A stretch of 64,000 nt of DNA from Kangiellaceae bacterium (lineage in GTDB: Bacteria; Pseudomonadota; Gammaproteobacteria; Enterobacterales; Kangiellaceae): assembly GCA_026196875.1 (NCBI GenBank), contig JAPHTP010000015.1, positions 26,009 through 90,008 of the forward strand, given 5' to 3'. The number at the start of each line of letters is the position of its first letter. Within the stretch, counting starts at the first letter, position 1. The notes under the pieces are model-generated. The model saw only the letters and a list, made by a program, of their open reading frames with translations. It searched no databases and was not told where the DNA came from. Positions 51,950-62,000 of the stretch are shown here, in pieces. Position numbers and translations under genes: made by a program.

Positions 51950-52621
51950 ATGAGTACTATCCTCGATTTGTTTGCCAATTCACCAATGAAACCGATGCAA
52001 ACTCATATGCAAAAGGTTCAGGAGTGCATTGATCAACTTCCAGTGTTTCTACAAGCTGTATTCGAAAAAGACTGGGATAAAGTTGAATCTCTGCAAAAGT
52101 TTATTCGTTCGCTAGAAAACGAGGCGGATGAATTGAAGAAGCAATTGAGACTACATCTTCCAAGCGGATTGTTTATGCCGGTTGCGCGTACTGATTTACT
52201 CGCCTTACTTGCTTCGCAAGACAAAATCGCTAACAAAGCGAAAGATGTTGCTGGTTTGATTACCGGTAGAAAAATGGAGTTTCCACAAAGTATTGAGACT
52301 GAGCTTAAAGCCTATTTAGAAAGTTGTATTGCAACTGCCCATCAAGCAGGTACGGCTATTCAACAGCTCGACGAGTTACTGGAATCTGGGTTTAAGGGCA
52401 GAGAAGTAAAGATTGCCGAAGAAATGATTGAAAGATTAGACGAACTTGAAAACGAAGCTGATGTACTGCAAATAAAATTGCGACGTAAACTTTTTGATTT
52501 AGAAGCAGACCTACCTCCAGTTAATGTCATATTTATGTATAAAGTGCTCGACTGGATTGGAGACTTGGCTGACGTTTCTCAGCAAGTTGGCGCAAGATTA
52601 GAACTTTTATTGGCAAGATAA
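51950..52621 (+). CDS. DUF47/PhoU-like accessory protein of Pit
   Basis: 223 residues, all helical, of the TIGR00153/DUF47 family distantly related to PhoU. Characteristic pieces: FANSPMKPMQTHMQKVQECI, IRSLENEADELKKQLRLHLP, DLLALLASQDKIANKAKDVA and RLDELENEADVLQIKLRRKL, containing E-x-E-A-D type metal-binding repeats. It probably binds metal ions at the membrane face and controls or couples the Pit transporter encoded 26 bp downstream. The pair matches orfA-pit of other proteobacteria. A reversed Pho box covers the region just past its promoter. Confidence 0.93.
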   Translation: MSTILDLFANSPMKPMQTHMQKVQECIDQLPVFLQAVFEKDWDKVESLQKFIRSLENEADELKKQLRLHLPSGLFMPVARTDLLALLASQDKIANKAKDVAGLITGRKMEFPQSIETELKAYLESCIATAHQAGTAIQQLDELLESGFKGREVKIAEEMIERLDELENEADVLQIKLRRKLFDLEADLPPVNVIFMYKVLDWIGDLADVSQQVGARLELLLAR

Positions 52622-52647
52622 GCTAACCAGAGATAGAGAGAAGAATA

Positions 52648-53919
52648 ATGGAATTTAGTTTATTCACAGAATATAACATGGTCCTCATTAGTATGGCGGG
52701 GATCTTTGGCTTATTAATGGCTTTCGGTATCGGCGCAAATGATGTCGCCAATGCGATGGGGACTTCAGTTGGCTCAAAGGCCCTGACTATTAAGCAAGCG
52801 ATTATCGTTGCAATGATATTTGAGTTTGCAGGCGCATTTTTGGCTGGGGGAGAAGTTACTTCAACCATCCGTAAGGGCATTATTGATGCTTCCGCGATGA
52901 CAGGGACGCCGGAACTATTAGTGTTCGGTATGATGGCTTCTTTGTTAGCCGCGGGAATCTGGTTAATCATTGCGACTTATTTTGGTTGGCCTGTTTCTAC
53001 AACCCACTCAATAGTAGGGGCAATTGTAGGATTTGCAGCGGTTGGTATCGGTATGGAAGTGGTCAAATGGGGCAAGGTTGGCTCAATTGTGGCTAGTTGG
53101 GTCGTATCACCTGTGATTTCTGGAACAATTGCATTTATGCTTTTTACGAGCGTTCAGAAGTTAATCCTCAACACTGAAGACCCATTAAAAAACGCTAAAA
53201 AGTATGTCCCCTTCTACATGTTTCTAGCAGGATTTATGATTGCGCTGGTCACCTTGTTCAAGGGACTTAAGCATGTCGGCATTAAATTCGATACTTTGAC
53301 AAGTATGCTGATCGCTATTGGATTCGGCGTAGTGATCATGCTGGTTGGTAAGTACTTTATTAGCCGTCAAAAGGCATCTCCAGCGGAGAATAAAGACTTC
53401 CATTACGCAAGCGTTGAAAGAGTGTTCGCTGTTTTAATGGTTGTTACCGCTTGCGGTATGGCATTTGCTCATGGTTCAAATGATGTTGCCAATGCAATTG
53501 GACCACTCGCAGCGGTCGTTAGTGTTGTGGAAAGCGGCGGTGAGATTGCAACGAAATCGGTGCTTCCTATTTGGATCTTGCTAATAGGTGCTCTTGGAAT
53601 TGTTCTTGGTCTTGCTATCTATGGTCGCCGAGTAATGGCAACCATTGGAAAAAAGATTACCGAGTTAACGCCTAGCCGCGGATTTGCGGCTGAATTGGCT
53701 GCCGCAACTACAGTTGTTGTTGCGTCAGGGACAGGCTTGCCGATATCAACTACTCACACGCTAGTGGGGGCGGTACTTGGAGTGGGGATGGCTCGAGGGA
53801 TCGCGGCGCTGAATCTTGGTGTGCTGAAAAACATAGCGGTATCCTGGGTAGTGACCTTACCTGCGGGCGCGATACTCTCTATGGCCTTCTTCTTTATGTT
53901 TAAAGGCATATTCTTGTAG
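52648..53919 (+). CDS. low-affinity inorganic phosphate transporter, Pit family
   Basis: 423 residues with about 10-11 membrane helices in two related halves. Each half carries the PiT signature: GANDVANAMGTSVGSKAL in the first (about 28-45) and HGSNDVANAIGPLAAVV in the second (about 272-288), plus paired STTHSIVGA and STTHTLVGA motifs. It imports metal-phosphate complexes with protons and is expected to work when phosphate is plentiful. It is cotranscribed with the DUF47 gene 26 bp upstream, and a bidirectional terminator separates it from hslU. The reversed Pho box upstream suggests it is shut down in starvation, while ppk1 is switched on. Confidence 0.95.
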   Translation: MEFSLFTEYNMVLISMAGIFGLLMAFGIGANDVANAMGTSVGSKALTIKQAIIVAMIFEFAGAFLAGGEVTSTIRKGIIDASAMTGTPELLVFGMMASLLAAGIWLIIATYFGWPVSTTHSIVGAIVGFAAVGIGMEVVKWGKVGSIVASWVVSPVISGTIAFMLFTSVQKLILNTEDPLKNAKKYVPFYMFLAGFMIALVTLFKGLKHVGIKFDTLTSMLIAIGFGVVIMLVGKYFISRQKASPAENKDFHYASVERVFAVLMVVTACGMAFAHGSNDVANAIGPLAAVVSVVESGGEIATKSVLPIWILLIGALGIVLGLAIYGRRVMATIGKKITELTPSRGFAAELAAATTVVVASGTGLPISTTHTLVGAVLGVGMARGIAALNLGVLKNIAVSWVVTLPAGAILSMAFFFMFKGIFL

Positions 53920-53951
53920 TCTGAGAAAATGTTGTTAAATAACAAGCAATA

Positions 53952-53976
53952 AAAAAGGCGCCTTAAGCGCCTTTTT
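53952..53976. terminator. bidirectional intrinsic terminator between pit and hslU
   Basis: AAAAAGGCGC-CTTAA-GCGCCTTTTT, a perfect 10-bp arm with A and T tracts on both sides. Confidence 0.93.
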
Positions 53977-54006
53977 CTATTCTTCGGTCGAAGATAGAAA
54001 TAATAA

Positions 54007-55332
54007 CTACAGGATAAATCGAGTTAAATCTTCATCTTCCGCCAGTTCGCCCAATTGCTCGCTTACGTAAGCTGCATCAATTACTAATTTTTCATTCGAA
54101 TCAGACGCTGAAAAAGAGATTTCCTCAAGTAGTCTTTCCATTACCGTGTGCAAACGACGAGCACCAATATTTTCTGTCGTTTCGTTGACCTGCCAAGCTA
54201 CCTCTGCAATTTTTTCAATAGAGTCTTCGGTAAATTCAATTTCTCTATTTTCGGTTTGCATTAATGCGACATATTGCTTGGTTAAGGCGGCATCTGGCTC
54301 CGTCAAAATTCGTTTAAAATCACCAGCCGTCAGAGAATTAAGCTCAACTCTAATTGGTAGTCGCCCTTGAAGCTCAGGGATCAGGTCGGATGGTTTTGAG
54401 AGGTGAAATGCGCCTGATGCGATAAACAAAATATGATCAGTTTTTATCATGCCGTACTTAGTGGATACCGTACAACCTTCAACTAAAGGCAATAGATCTC
54501 TCTGTACGCCCTCTCGAGACACCTCACCGCTCGAACCCCGGTCGCCCTTAGCTACCTTGTCTATTTCATCTAAAAACACAATGCCGTTATTTTCAACTGC
54601 CTCTGCGGCTCTATTTTTCAAGTCGTCCTGATTGATCAGTTTCTCTGCTTCTTCTTCCGTTAGCAGTTTAAGTGCATTGCGAATTTTTAGTTTACGCTTC
54701 TTCTTTTTGCTTGGAGCTGAATGTTGAAACATGTCTTGCAATTGGCTTGTCATTTCTTCCATACCAGGAGGGGCCATGATTTCTATGCCGACACTAGGGC
54801 CGGTGATATCTATCTCAATTTCCTGCTCATCGAGAATGCCTTCCCTAAGCTTTTTGCGAAACATCTGGCGTGCTGCAGACTGATCAGTTTCCTTGGGTTC
54901 ATTTTCGAAACCTCTTGCCGGAGGAAGTAGAACATCTAGAACTCTCTCCTCCGCAGCGTCTTCAGCGCGTTGCTTGACTTTGTGGTGCTCCTGCTCGCGC
55001 AGCATTTTATAGGATGAATCGACTAGGTCTCTGACTATTGATTCAACGTCGCGGCCTACATAGCCTACTTCAGTAAACTTTGTCGCTTCGATCTTTATGA
55101 ATGGAGCATTCGCCAATTTGGCTAAACGTCTTGCAATTTCAGTCTTACCGACGCCTGTTGGGCCAATCATTAGAATGTTCTTGGGGGTAATTTCATTACG
55201 CAGGTGTTCTTCTACCTGCATACGTCTCCATCTGTTGCGAAGAGCAATCGCGACAGAGCGTTTTGCGTCGTCTTGTCCGATGATGTGTTTATCTAATTCA
55301 TGTACAATTTCGCGAGGTGTCATTTGTGACAT
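54007..55332 (-). CDS. hslU: HslU, ATPase subunit of the HslUV protease
   Basis: 441 residues (E. coli 443). AAA+ unfoldase that feeds substrates into Hsl[21 protein letters not shown] start; Walker [10 protein letters not shown] (about 56-64); pore motif [11 protein letters not shown]; a large I-domain (about 110-240) including the helical [18 protein letters not shown] region; Walker [10 protein letters not shown]; sensor [11 protein letters not shown]; the C-terminal tail ends [10 protein letters not shown], the conserved anchor that docks in HslV. Starts 42 bp after hslV on the same strand, so translation follows hslV in a shared mRNA. Confidence 0.97.
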   Translation of the reverse strand: MSQMTPREIVHELDKHIIGQDDAKRSVAIALRNRWRRMQVEEHLRNEITPKNILMIGPTGVGKTEIARRLAKLANAPFIKIEATKFTEVGYVGRDVESIVRDLVDSSYKMLREQEHHKVKQRAEDAAEERVLDVLLPPARGFENEPKETDQSAARQMFRKKLREGILDEQEIEIDITGPSVGIEIMAPPGMEEMTSQLQDMFQHSAPSKKKKRKLKIRNALKLLTEEEAEKLINQDDLKNRAAEAVENNGIVFLDEIDKVAKGDRGSSGEVSREGVQRDLLPLVEGCTVSTKYGMIKTDHILFIASGAFHLSKPSDLIPELQGRLPIRVELNSLTAGDFKRILTEPDAALTKQYVALMQTENREIEFTEDSIEKIAEVAWQVNETTENIGARRLHTVMERLLEEISFSASDSNEKLVIDAAYVSEQLGELAEDEDLTRFIL

Positions 55333-55374
55333 AGTTAAATTCCGATCTCTTAACGTTCTTCAATTCAAGAATAG

Positions 55375-55917
55375 TTATTCGCAGTTTAGTTCTGCGATAG
55401 TGTGGTTATGGTTGGTGTAAACGCAAATATCGCCGGCAATTTTCAAACCTGTTTCGACTATTTCGCGTGCACTCAAATCGCTTTTGTCTAAAAGCGCTCT
55501 CGCAGCAGATTGAGCAAATGGCCCGCCTGAACCAATGGCCATCAAGCTATCTTCTGGTTCAATTACATCTCCGTTACCCGTGATGATTAATGAATGCTCT
55601 TTATCGGCCACAGCCAGTAGAGCCTCCAGACGACGCAACATTCTGTCTGTTCGCCAGTCTTTGGCAAGTTCCACTGCCGCGCGCATTAATTTGCCCTGAT
55701 GCTTTTCAAGTTTAGCTTCAAATCGTTCGAATAAAGTAAACGCATCGGCTGTGCCGCCCGCAAAACCTGCCAGAACTTTGCCGTTATACAAAGTTCTCAC
55801 TTTACGCGCGTTGCCTTTCATTATGGTATTGCCCAGTGATACCTGACCATCACCACCGATCACTACTTTACCATTTCGCCGTACGGATAAGATGGTAGTT
55901 CCGCGATATTGCTCCAA
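55375..55917 (-). CDS. hslV: HslV, peptidase subunit of the HslUV protease
   Basis: 180 residues. Proteasome-beta-like threonine peptidase. Most gammaproteobacterial HslV start MTTIV; here the start is [12 protein letters not shown], so a six-residue propeptide must be cut after Gly6 to expose Thr7 as nucleophile, as in betaproteobacterial forms. Conserved body: [79 protein letters not shown] and [10 protein letters not shown] heat-shock-type promoter lies 42 bp upstream. First gene of hslVU. Confidence 0.96.
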   Translation of the reverse strand: MEQYRGTTILSVRRNGKVVIGGDGQVSLGNTIMKGNARKVRTLYNGKVLAGFAGGTADAFTLFERFEAKLEKHQGKLMRAAVELAKDWRTDRMLRRLEALLAVADKEHSLIITGNGDVIEPEDSLMAIGSGGPFAQSAARALLDKSDLSAREIVETGLKIAGDICVYTNHNHTIAELNCE

Positions 55918-55958
55918 AGAGGACTCCGTTTTTGTCTTAGTAGAAATTTATCCAAACT

Positions 55959-55986
55959 ATTTGGGTGCAAAATAAGGAAAATCAAG
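55959..55986 (-). promoter_or_regulatory. candidate sigma-32 promoter of hslVU
   Basis: On the minus strand CTTGATT (plus 55980-55986) and ACCCAAAT (plus 55959-55966), 13 bp apart. Compared with the heat-shock consensus CTTGAAA-N(11-16)-CCCCATNT this is 5 of 7 and 5-6 of 7. It lies about 42 bp before hslV, a known heat-shock operon in related bacteria. Confidence 0.5.
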
Positions 55987-56059
55987 GCAGAAATGGAGAT
56001 TTCTACCTAATTCACCGTATTCAGAAATTAAGTTGGGGGCTGTTGTATTCTGGAGGGGG

Positions 56060-56644
56060 TTACTGCTTTTCTCTAAGTCGAGGAATTATCCGGCAGTCGT
56101 GAATGCCGTTGTCTTGAAGTCTGTGTCTAACTTTTTCTGCAGTACGCTTCCGGCTAAAGGGCCCGAGCTCAACTCGATACCAGGTTTCACCTTTGTATTT
56201 TACGGGGTTAACCTGAGAGTTATTACCAGTAAAGCCTATTTTGGCTTTTAATTCTTCTGCCCGAGTAGATTCCCGAAAAGACCCACAAGGCATTAAGTAA
56301 ACGTACTTGTTTATATCTTCAGAAGGTTTGAGATCTTCAGCCGGTATTTCTACTTTCTTGTTGGTGAGATCTTTGTGGATGTTATATATGGGCACTTCAT
56401 CTTCACCGACTGCCGCGCCGTCTACTGCTTTCATAGGCTGAGTTTTTTGTTGAACGGCTTTTTTCTCTACCGCCTTCTTAATTGGTTGTGGGTTAAACCA
56501 TTTTAAATAAACTAGCCCGGCGGTTAGTCCGCCAACAAACACAAAGGCTACAAACCATACTCCAATGGACACGGCGTTCTTTTTGGATTGGCGGCTGGCG
56601 CCTCTCTTTTTCGGTTTTCTCTTTTTGGCGTAATCTTTTGGCAT
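56060..56644 (-). CDS. SPOR-domain cell-division protein (FtsN-like)
   Basis: 194 residues. A basic cytoplasmic N-terminus (MPKDYAKKRKPKKRGASRQS) is followed by one membrane helix (about 27-48, VSIGVWFVAFVFVGGLTAGL), a periplasmic linker (about 50-105), then a C-terminal SPOR domain (about 108-185: YVYLMPCGSFRESTRAEELK ... TWYRVELGPFSRKRTAEKVR) that binds denuded peptidoglycan. This matches short FtsN-like proteins encoded between argS and hslV in gammaproteobacteria. It lies 25 bp after argS on the same strand. It is shorter than E. coli FtsN (319) because the periplasmic stalk is brief. Confidence 0.9.
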   Translation of the reverse strand: MPKDYAKKRKPKKRGASRQSKKNAVSIGVWFVAFVFVGGLTAGLVYLKWFNPQPIKKAVEKKAVQQKTQPMKAVDGAAVGEDEVPIYNIHKDLTNKKVEIPAEDLKPSEDINKYVYLMPCGSFRESTRAEELKAKIGFTGNNSQVNPVKYKGETWYRVELGPFSRKRTAEKVRHRLQDNGIHDCRIIPRLREKQ

Positions 56645-56669
56645 ATACTACTGCAGACCAATTATTAAT

Positions 56670-58373
56670 TTACATTTGCTCAGGTGCGCTAACCGCGAGT
56701 AAATCAAGACCATTGGCTAGTACCTGTTTTACCGCTGAAATCAAAGTCAGGCGAGCGTCGCTTACATTTAGATCATCAACAATCCATCTCGCGCCAGCCT
56801 CATTGCTTCCTGCTTGATAGTAACCGTGTAAGTCAGAAGCCAGTTCTCTTAGGTAATGTGCAATGACATGTGGCTCACAATTTTTTGCCGCAACATTAAC
56901 CAAGTCTGGGTACTGATTAATACGATCCATCAAGGCCGTTTCTTGCTCCAGGGTGAGTGAGTCGAGATTATTTAGCCCATTTTCCCGATTATATTTTCGT
57001 CCGAGTTCTTCAAGCTTACGGAAGGCCGAACAAATTCGTGCGTGAGCATATTGAATGTAATACACCGGATTTTCGTTGGTTTGCGAAGCCGCCAATTCAA
57101 GGTCAAATGTCATTTGGGACGTTGAGCGCCTTGCGGCAAGGAAATAGCGAGTAGCATCTCTGCCTACTTCATCAATGATGTCGCGCAGAGTAACATAACT
57201 ACCGGCACGTTTTGAGATCTTAACTTCTTCTTCGCCCCGCATAACGGTAACCATTTGATGAAGCACTACTCCCGGCCATCCCTTTGGGATACCGATATCT
57301 AATGCCTGCAAGCCGGCCCTGACACGGTCAACGGTACTATGATGGTCGGCACCAAATTCGTTAACTACACGACCAAAACCACGATTCCATTTATTAACAT
57401 GATAAGCTACATCTGGTAAAAAATAAGTATACCCGCCATCAGTTTTGCGCATGACTCGGTCTTTATCGTCACCGTAATCGGTAGTCTTTAACCAAAGCGC
57501 TCCTTTTTCCTCGTAGGTATGACCGCCTTTTACTAAAGCCTCTACTGTCTTTTCAATATCTCCCTTTTCATACAGCGAAGATTCAAGAAAGTAAACGTCA
57601 AAATCGACTTCGAAAGCTTTTAGGTCAAGGTCTTGTTCACGACGTAAATAGGCAACCGCGAATTCGCGAATTGCATCCAAGTCATCGGCATCTCCTTTAG
57701 CAGTAACATGCTTGTCGGCTGCATCAACTGTTTGTTTCGCCAAATAATCGGCGGCAACATCCTTAATGTAATCACCCTGGTACCAGTCGTTTTGCCAACT
57801 TTCGGAATCGGGTCCGATATCTTTACAGCGTGCTTGGACGCTTAAAGCAAGATTATTAATTTGTTGACCGGCATCGTTGTAATAAAATTCTCGAGTAACT
57901 TTCCAGCCCGTTGCGTCCAATAGACGAGAGATACAATCTCCAACCACTGCTCCGCGGCCATGACCAATATGTAAAGGGCCGGTTGGGTTGGCTGAAACAA
58001 ACTCGATTTGAACTGGTTTACCTTCACCAGCATTATTGCGACCGAATTGAGCACCATCTGATAGGACCTTGCTGATGATTTGAGTTGCTGCCGCTTGGCT
58101 CAGAAAGAAGTTAATAAATCCAGGGCCGGCTATTTCGAGCTTTTCAACTTCTGAGTGGTTTCCGATGATATCTACTATCATCTGAGCGACTTCGCGTGGC
58201 GGTTTACCCGCTGGTTTAGCGAGCATTAAAGCAGCATTGGAAGCAAAATCCCCGTGAGATTTATCTTTGGTGTGGGTAACTTGTGGCTTTGCTGAAACCG
58301 ATTCAGGCAGGATACCATTAGTTTTGAGTTCGGCGATGGCTTGCTCAAGCCATGCTTCAACTACTGCTTTCAT
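56670..58373 (-). CDS. argS: arginyl-tRNA synthetase
   Basis: 567 residues, within the class Ia ArgRS range. The N-terminal Add1-like domain (about 1-90) binds tRNA. The HIGH motif is in ANPTGPLHIGHGRGAVVGD (about 119-137) and the degenerate KMSKS-type motif is KISKRAGS, as is usual for ArgRS. Also YFLPDVAYHVNKWNRGFGR, GADHHSTVDRVRAGLQAL and the DALR anticodon domain near the end (YYIQYAHARICSAFRKLEEL, SAVKQVLANGLDLLAVSAPE). It charges tRNA-Arg in the cytoplasm. First gene of argS - SPOR - (hslVU) on the minus strand. Confidence 0.97.
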   Translation of the reverse strand: MKAVVEAWLEQAIAELKTNGILPESVSAKPQVTHTKDKSHGDFASNAALMLAKPAGKPPREVAQMIVDIIGNHSEVEKLEIAGPGFINFFLSQAAATQIISKVLSDGAQFGRNNAGEGKPVQIEFVSANPTGPLHIGHGRGAVVGDCISRLLDATGWKVTREFYYNDAGQQINNLALSVQARCKDIGPDSESWQNDWYQGDYIKDVAADYLAKQTVDAADKHVTAKGDADDLDAIREFAVAYLRREQDLDLKAFEVDFDVYFLESSLYEKGDIEKTVEALVKGGHTYEEKGALWLKTTDYGDDKDRVMRKTDGGYTYFLPDVAYHVNKWNRGFGRVVNEFGADHHSTVDRVRAGLQALDIGIPKGWPGVVLHQMVTVMRGEEEVKISKRAGSYVTLRDIIDEVGRDATRYFLAARRSTSQMTFDLELAASQTNENPVYYIQYAHARICSAFRKLEELGRKYNRENGLNNLDSLTLEQETALMDRINQYPDLVNVAAKNCEPHVIAHYLRELASDLHGYYQAGSNEAGARWIVDDLNVSDARLTLISAVKQVLANGLDLLAVSAPEQM

Positions 58374-58494
58374 TTGCGCTATACCTTAAATTTCAATATG
58401 TTACGCGCAAAAGTTAAATTAAATTCTTTTACGCTATTGTAAATGCGTTATTATGCAAAAAAAGCAGTAGTTTGGCTATGTTTAATACAACTTG

Positions 58495-58746
58495 TTAAGC
58501 AACTTCATTGTCTAGCGTTTGGACGTATTTTTCTAAATCGTCAAATCCGCCAATGTGTTGTTCGCCGTGAAATACTTGCGGGACTGTATGGACCGGCTTG
58601 CCAATCGTTTTTTCTAAGTCTTCTTTCGAAATACCTTCTTCCCAAATATTGATGTATTTGTATTCGAAGTTCTTAATTTCACAAAGCTGTTTAGCTCGCG
58701 TACAAAAGCCGCATCCTGGGCGACCAAAAATAGTAAATTTCTTCAT
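58495..58746 (-). CDS. glutaredoxin
   Basis: 83 residues from ATG 58746 (AGGTGAGAAAC just upstream), class I glutaredoxin fold. The active site is CGFC (Cys12-Cys15) in place of the common CPYC; the cis-Pro region HTVPQVFHGEQ and the glutathione-binding GGFDDLEKYV follow. It reduces disulfides with glutathione, for instance in ribonucleotide reductase. It stands alone on the minus strand upstream of argS. Confidence 0.93.
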   Translation of the reverse strand: MKKFTIFGRPGCGFCTRAKQLCEIKNFEYKYINIWEEGISKEDLEKTIGKPVHTVPQVFHGEQHIGGFDDLEKYVQTLDNEVA

Positions 58747-58923
58747 GTTTCTCACCTGCAAATTTTCAACTACTGGATTCGTTTCAAGCGAGGCCCAAGG
58801 GTCATAACCTTGTTCCTCGTTAAGATGAGCAAATTATCACCAATGACCGTGTATTAGTCTAATTCAATCGAACTATAGAATTGATAGTATTTTGCTAATA
58901 ATAAATATTCGAGAGCGTTCATA

Positions 58924-58941
58924 CAAATTGATATCAATTTG
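58924..58941. promoter_or_regulatory. 18-bp perfect palindrome upstream of the propeller receptor gene
   Basis: CAAATTGATATCAATTTG, a perfect dyad 95 bp before ATG 59036. Nearby (58873-58889) a second partial dyad around ATAGAATTGATAGT occurs. The core TTGATATCAA looks like an FNR-type or GntR/LacI-type operator half-pair, but no spacer is present as in the FNR consensus. Bound factor unknown. Confidence 0.55.
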
Positions 58942-59035
58942 AGATTTGCGCGCTAAATAACTGACTTGTAAGAAAACTTAAGTTATATTGAGTTACTAAA
59001 TGTGTATTTTTTAATATTCGATTTGATTTAAAAAC

Positions 59036-62000
59036 ATGAAGCTGTTTAGCTCGGTGAGGAATAAAGTATCTCGTTTACTGGCGCTTTTAATGCTGCTAGG
59101 TGCTGGGTATTGTGTTCAAGCTGAGCCGCTTTATCAGTTTCATACATTGACTAAAGATGACGGGCTTTCTTCGAGCGTGGTGTATGATATTGCGCAAGAC
59201 AAGAATGGCTTCGTTTGGTTCGCCACCGAAGACGGTCTCCAAAAATATGACGGCTTTGAATTAGAAACTTTTCGCCATAATAAACATGTCAGTGGTTCCA
59301 TTTCTCAAAACACAATTCGCAATCTCTTAATTGATAGGTCTGGTCTTTTATGGATTGGGACTAATAACGGTTTAGATATATATGATCGCGAACTTAACAA
59401 GTTCACCAAATTCACATCAAAAGATGGCACGTCTCTTAACTCAGAAAATATAAGGGCGATCTATCAAACTTTAGATGGAACAATCTGGGTTGGCACAACT
59501 TCAGGCCTAAATTCTATTCCCCCTTCATTGGAAACGATTAAATCTTATCCTCACCATAAAGTAAGATCTATTTTTGAAGATGATCATAGACAATTATGGA
59601 TTGGAACTCTGCGAGGAGGACTTTACCTGTTTAATCGGGTAGAGCAAAAATTTATTTCAGTGTCAGTGAGCGTGGATGCAGAAAATGACACCGAGAATTC
59701 AACGTTATCCAGCCTGAGTATTGTAGACATTTTTCAGGACAGTTTTAAACGTATATATATTGCTACATGGGGCGATGGGGTATATCAAGTAAGAAGAGAC
59801 GTAAGAAAACTTAGTAAAGTAGAGCTAAACCTCCCGAGCAAGTATGTGCGAAGTATAAATCAAGATCATTCGGGGCAAATTTGGTTTGGAACTAAGGAAG
59901 GGGTCCTAGTTGTTAATCAAAGCGAAAATAAGGAAAGAACCATTCTTGCTGATCATAGAAATAAGCGATCACTGGTTGAGGACAATATCTTAAAAGTATT
60001 TCAGGGATATGATAAAACTATTTGGGTAGGAACCTATGGGGGCGGAGTAAGTCGTTTTTTCCCCTCGAGTCAAAGATTTGAGACTTTTGGACTACACCCG
60101 CTGCAAGGACAAGGGTTGATTGATCCTGTTGTTTACTCATTTCATGAAAATGAAGACGGAAATATCTGGATTGGCTCGGAGTCATCCAAGCTAGCTCTCT
60201 TCAAAACCTATTATAAAAATTTTGAGTACTTTCCGTTACAGTTAAACGGAGAAGAAATAACCTCTGAAATAAGAGCTCTTCACCAGCTAGACAAAAATAC
60301 ACTTTTAGTTGGTACGTCTGACGGTATTTTTAAGTTTGATTTAATAGTTAAAAAGCTTTCGCGTATTTTTTCAAGAAATGATGAGTTATTGTCTGGTGAC
60401 TTACCAACAATGTTTATTCAGAAGGACTTCGAAAATAGGATTTGGATTGGGGTCGATGGGCTAGGTTTAGGTGTGTATCGGTACGATAGAGAGCGAGTTC
60501 TAGTTCCAATTGATGGTTTAAGAATAGAATCAAAACACCCTAGAGCGATTGCGCATAGAAGAAATGGAAGTACTGCTTTCGTTGCACAAGGTGAAGAGCT
60601 TAAGCTTCTTGAAATAGAACGCCTCGAAAAATCGATGACCGGGTTTCGGATAAGCGAGATAAAAAGTACAAAGAATTATTTTATTACTGATGTAGATTTT
60701 GATGTTAACGGGAGAATTTGGCTTGGTACTTGGTCTGATGGAATCAAGGTTATAACTTCTTCTGGTAAAATACTGACGATAGATGAAAGTAAAGGGTTGC
60801 CAAACAATAGTATTTATTCGGTAATCTCAGATCCTAATTCTTCAAGTGTATGGGTATCCAGTAATCAAGGCGTAACTTCTGTGAATGTGGAGTCACTTGG
60901 GCTAACGAACTTTACATCAAAGGATGGACTACAAGGAGATGAATTCAATTTGCCTGGAATAAGAGCTAGAAATGGATATATCTATTTCGGAGGTCTTAAT
61001 GGGTTCAATCGTTTTTTTCCTAGTGTGAATAAAGAAAAGCTCTATGTGAAAGCACCTTCGTTGGTAAATTTGAACATCGCGAATCGAGCCGTAGAAGTAG
61101 GAGCTGACCGAGTGTTAGCAAGATCGCTCATTACAACTAAAAAGATTAAACTATTGTTTGATCAAACTCCCTTTTCTTTCGATTTTACTAGCCCGCAATT
61201 TGTTAGTCCTGAAGAGTTAAAATTTAGATATCGGCTTTTGGGTTTGAGCGAAAAGTGGATTATTTCTGATGCTAGCGAAAGAGAAGCTACTTACACCAAT
61301 ATCGGGGCGGGAGACTACATATTTGAGTTGCAAGTTGGCACTTCCCAAGGAAGCTGGAATGAAGATATTCGGCGATTAAACATTCAAATACTTCCACCTT
61401 GGTGGAAAACTAACTTAGCATATTCGATTTACTCGTTAGTTTTTTCCATTTTTGTCGGGGCATTTGTTTTTTATTGGAATAAGAAAAGAAAGTCTGAGAG
61501 GCTTATCCAGATTGCAATACAAGAAAACGAAGAAAGACTGAAGTTAAGTTTATGGGGGAGTGGTTACGAATTCTGGGATTGGAATTTATCAAGTGGTCAA
61601 GTTTCTCGTTCAAATCAATTTAACAAAATACAAATTGAATGCAATTACATGGGAATGAAGTTAAACGAGCTGGCGGGCTATATTCATCCTGAAGATCTTA
61701 TGATGGTTAAGGAAAAGTTAACTAACCATATTGCTGGAAATAGTAAGCACTTCGATGTTTGCTATAGGATTGTAGACTCAAAGCGTGGGTGGCGATGGAT
61801 TCAAGATAGAGGAAAGGTTGTCGCCTATGACCAAAGTGGCATCCCTTTACGAATGTCTGGCACACAAAGAGATATCACAGATATAAGAGAAAAAGAAGCT
61901 CAGTTTGAAATGCTGGGTCAGGCGTTCAAATCTACTTCCGATGGAGTATGGATCAGAGATCATGAATGGCGACTTGTAGAGTGCAATCCTGCATACGAGA

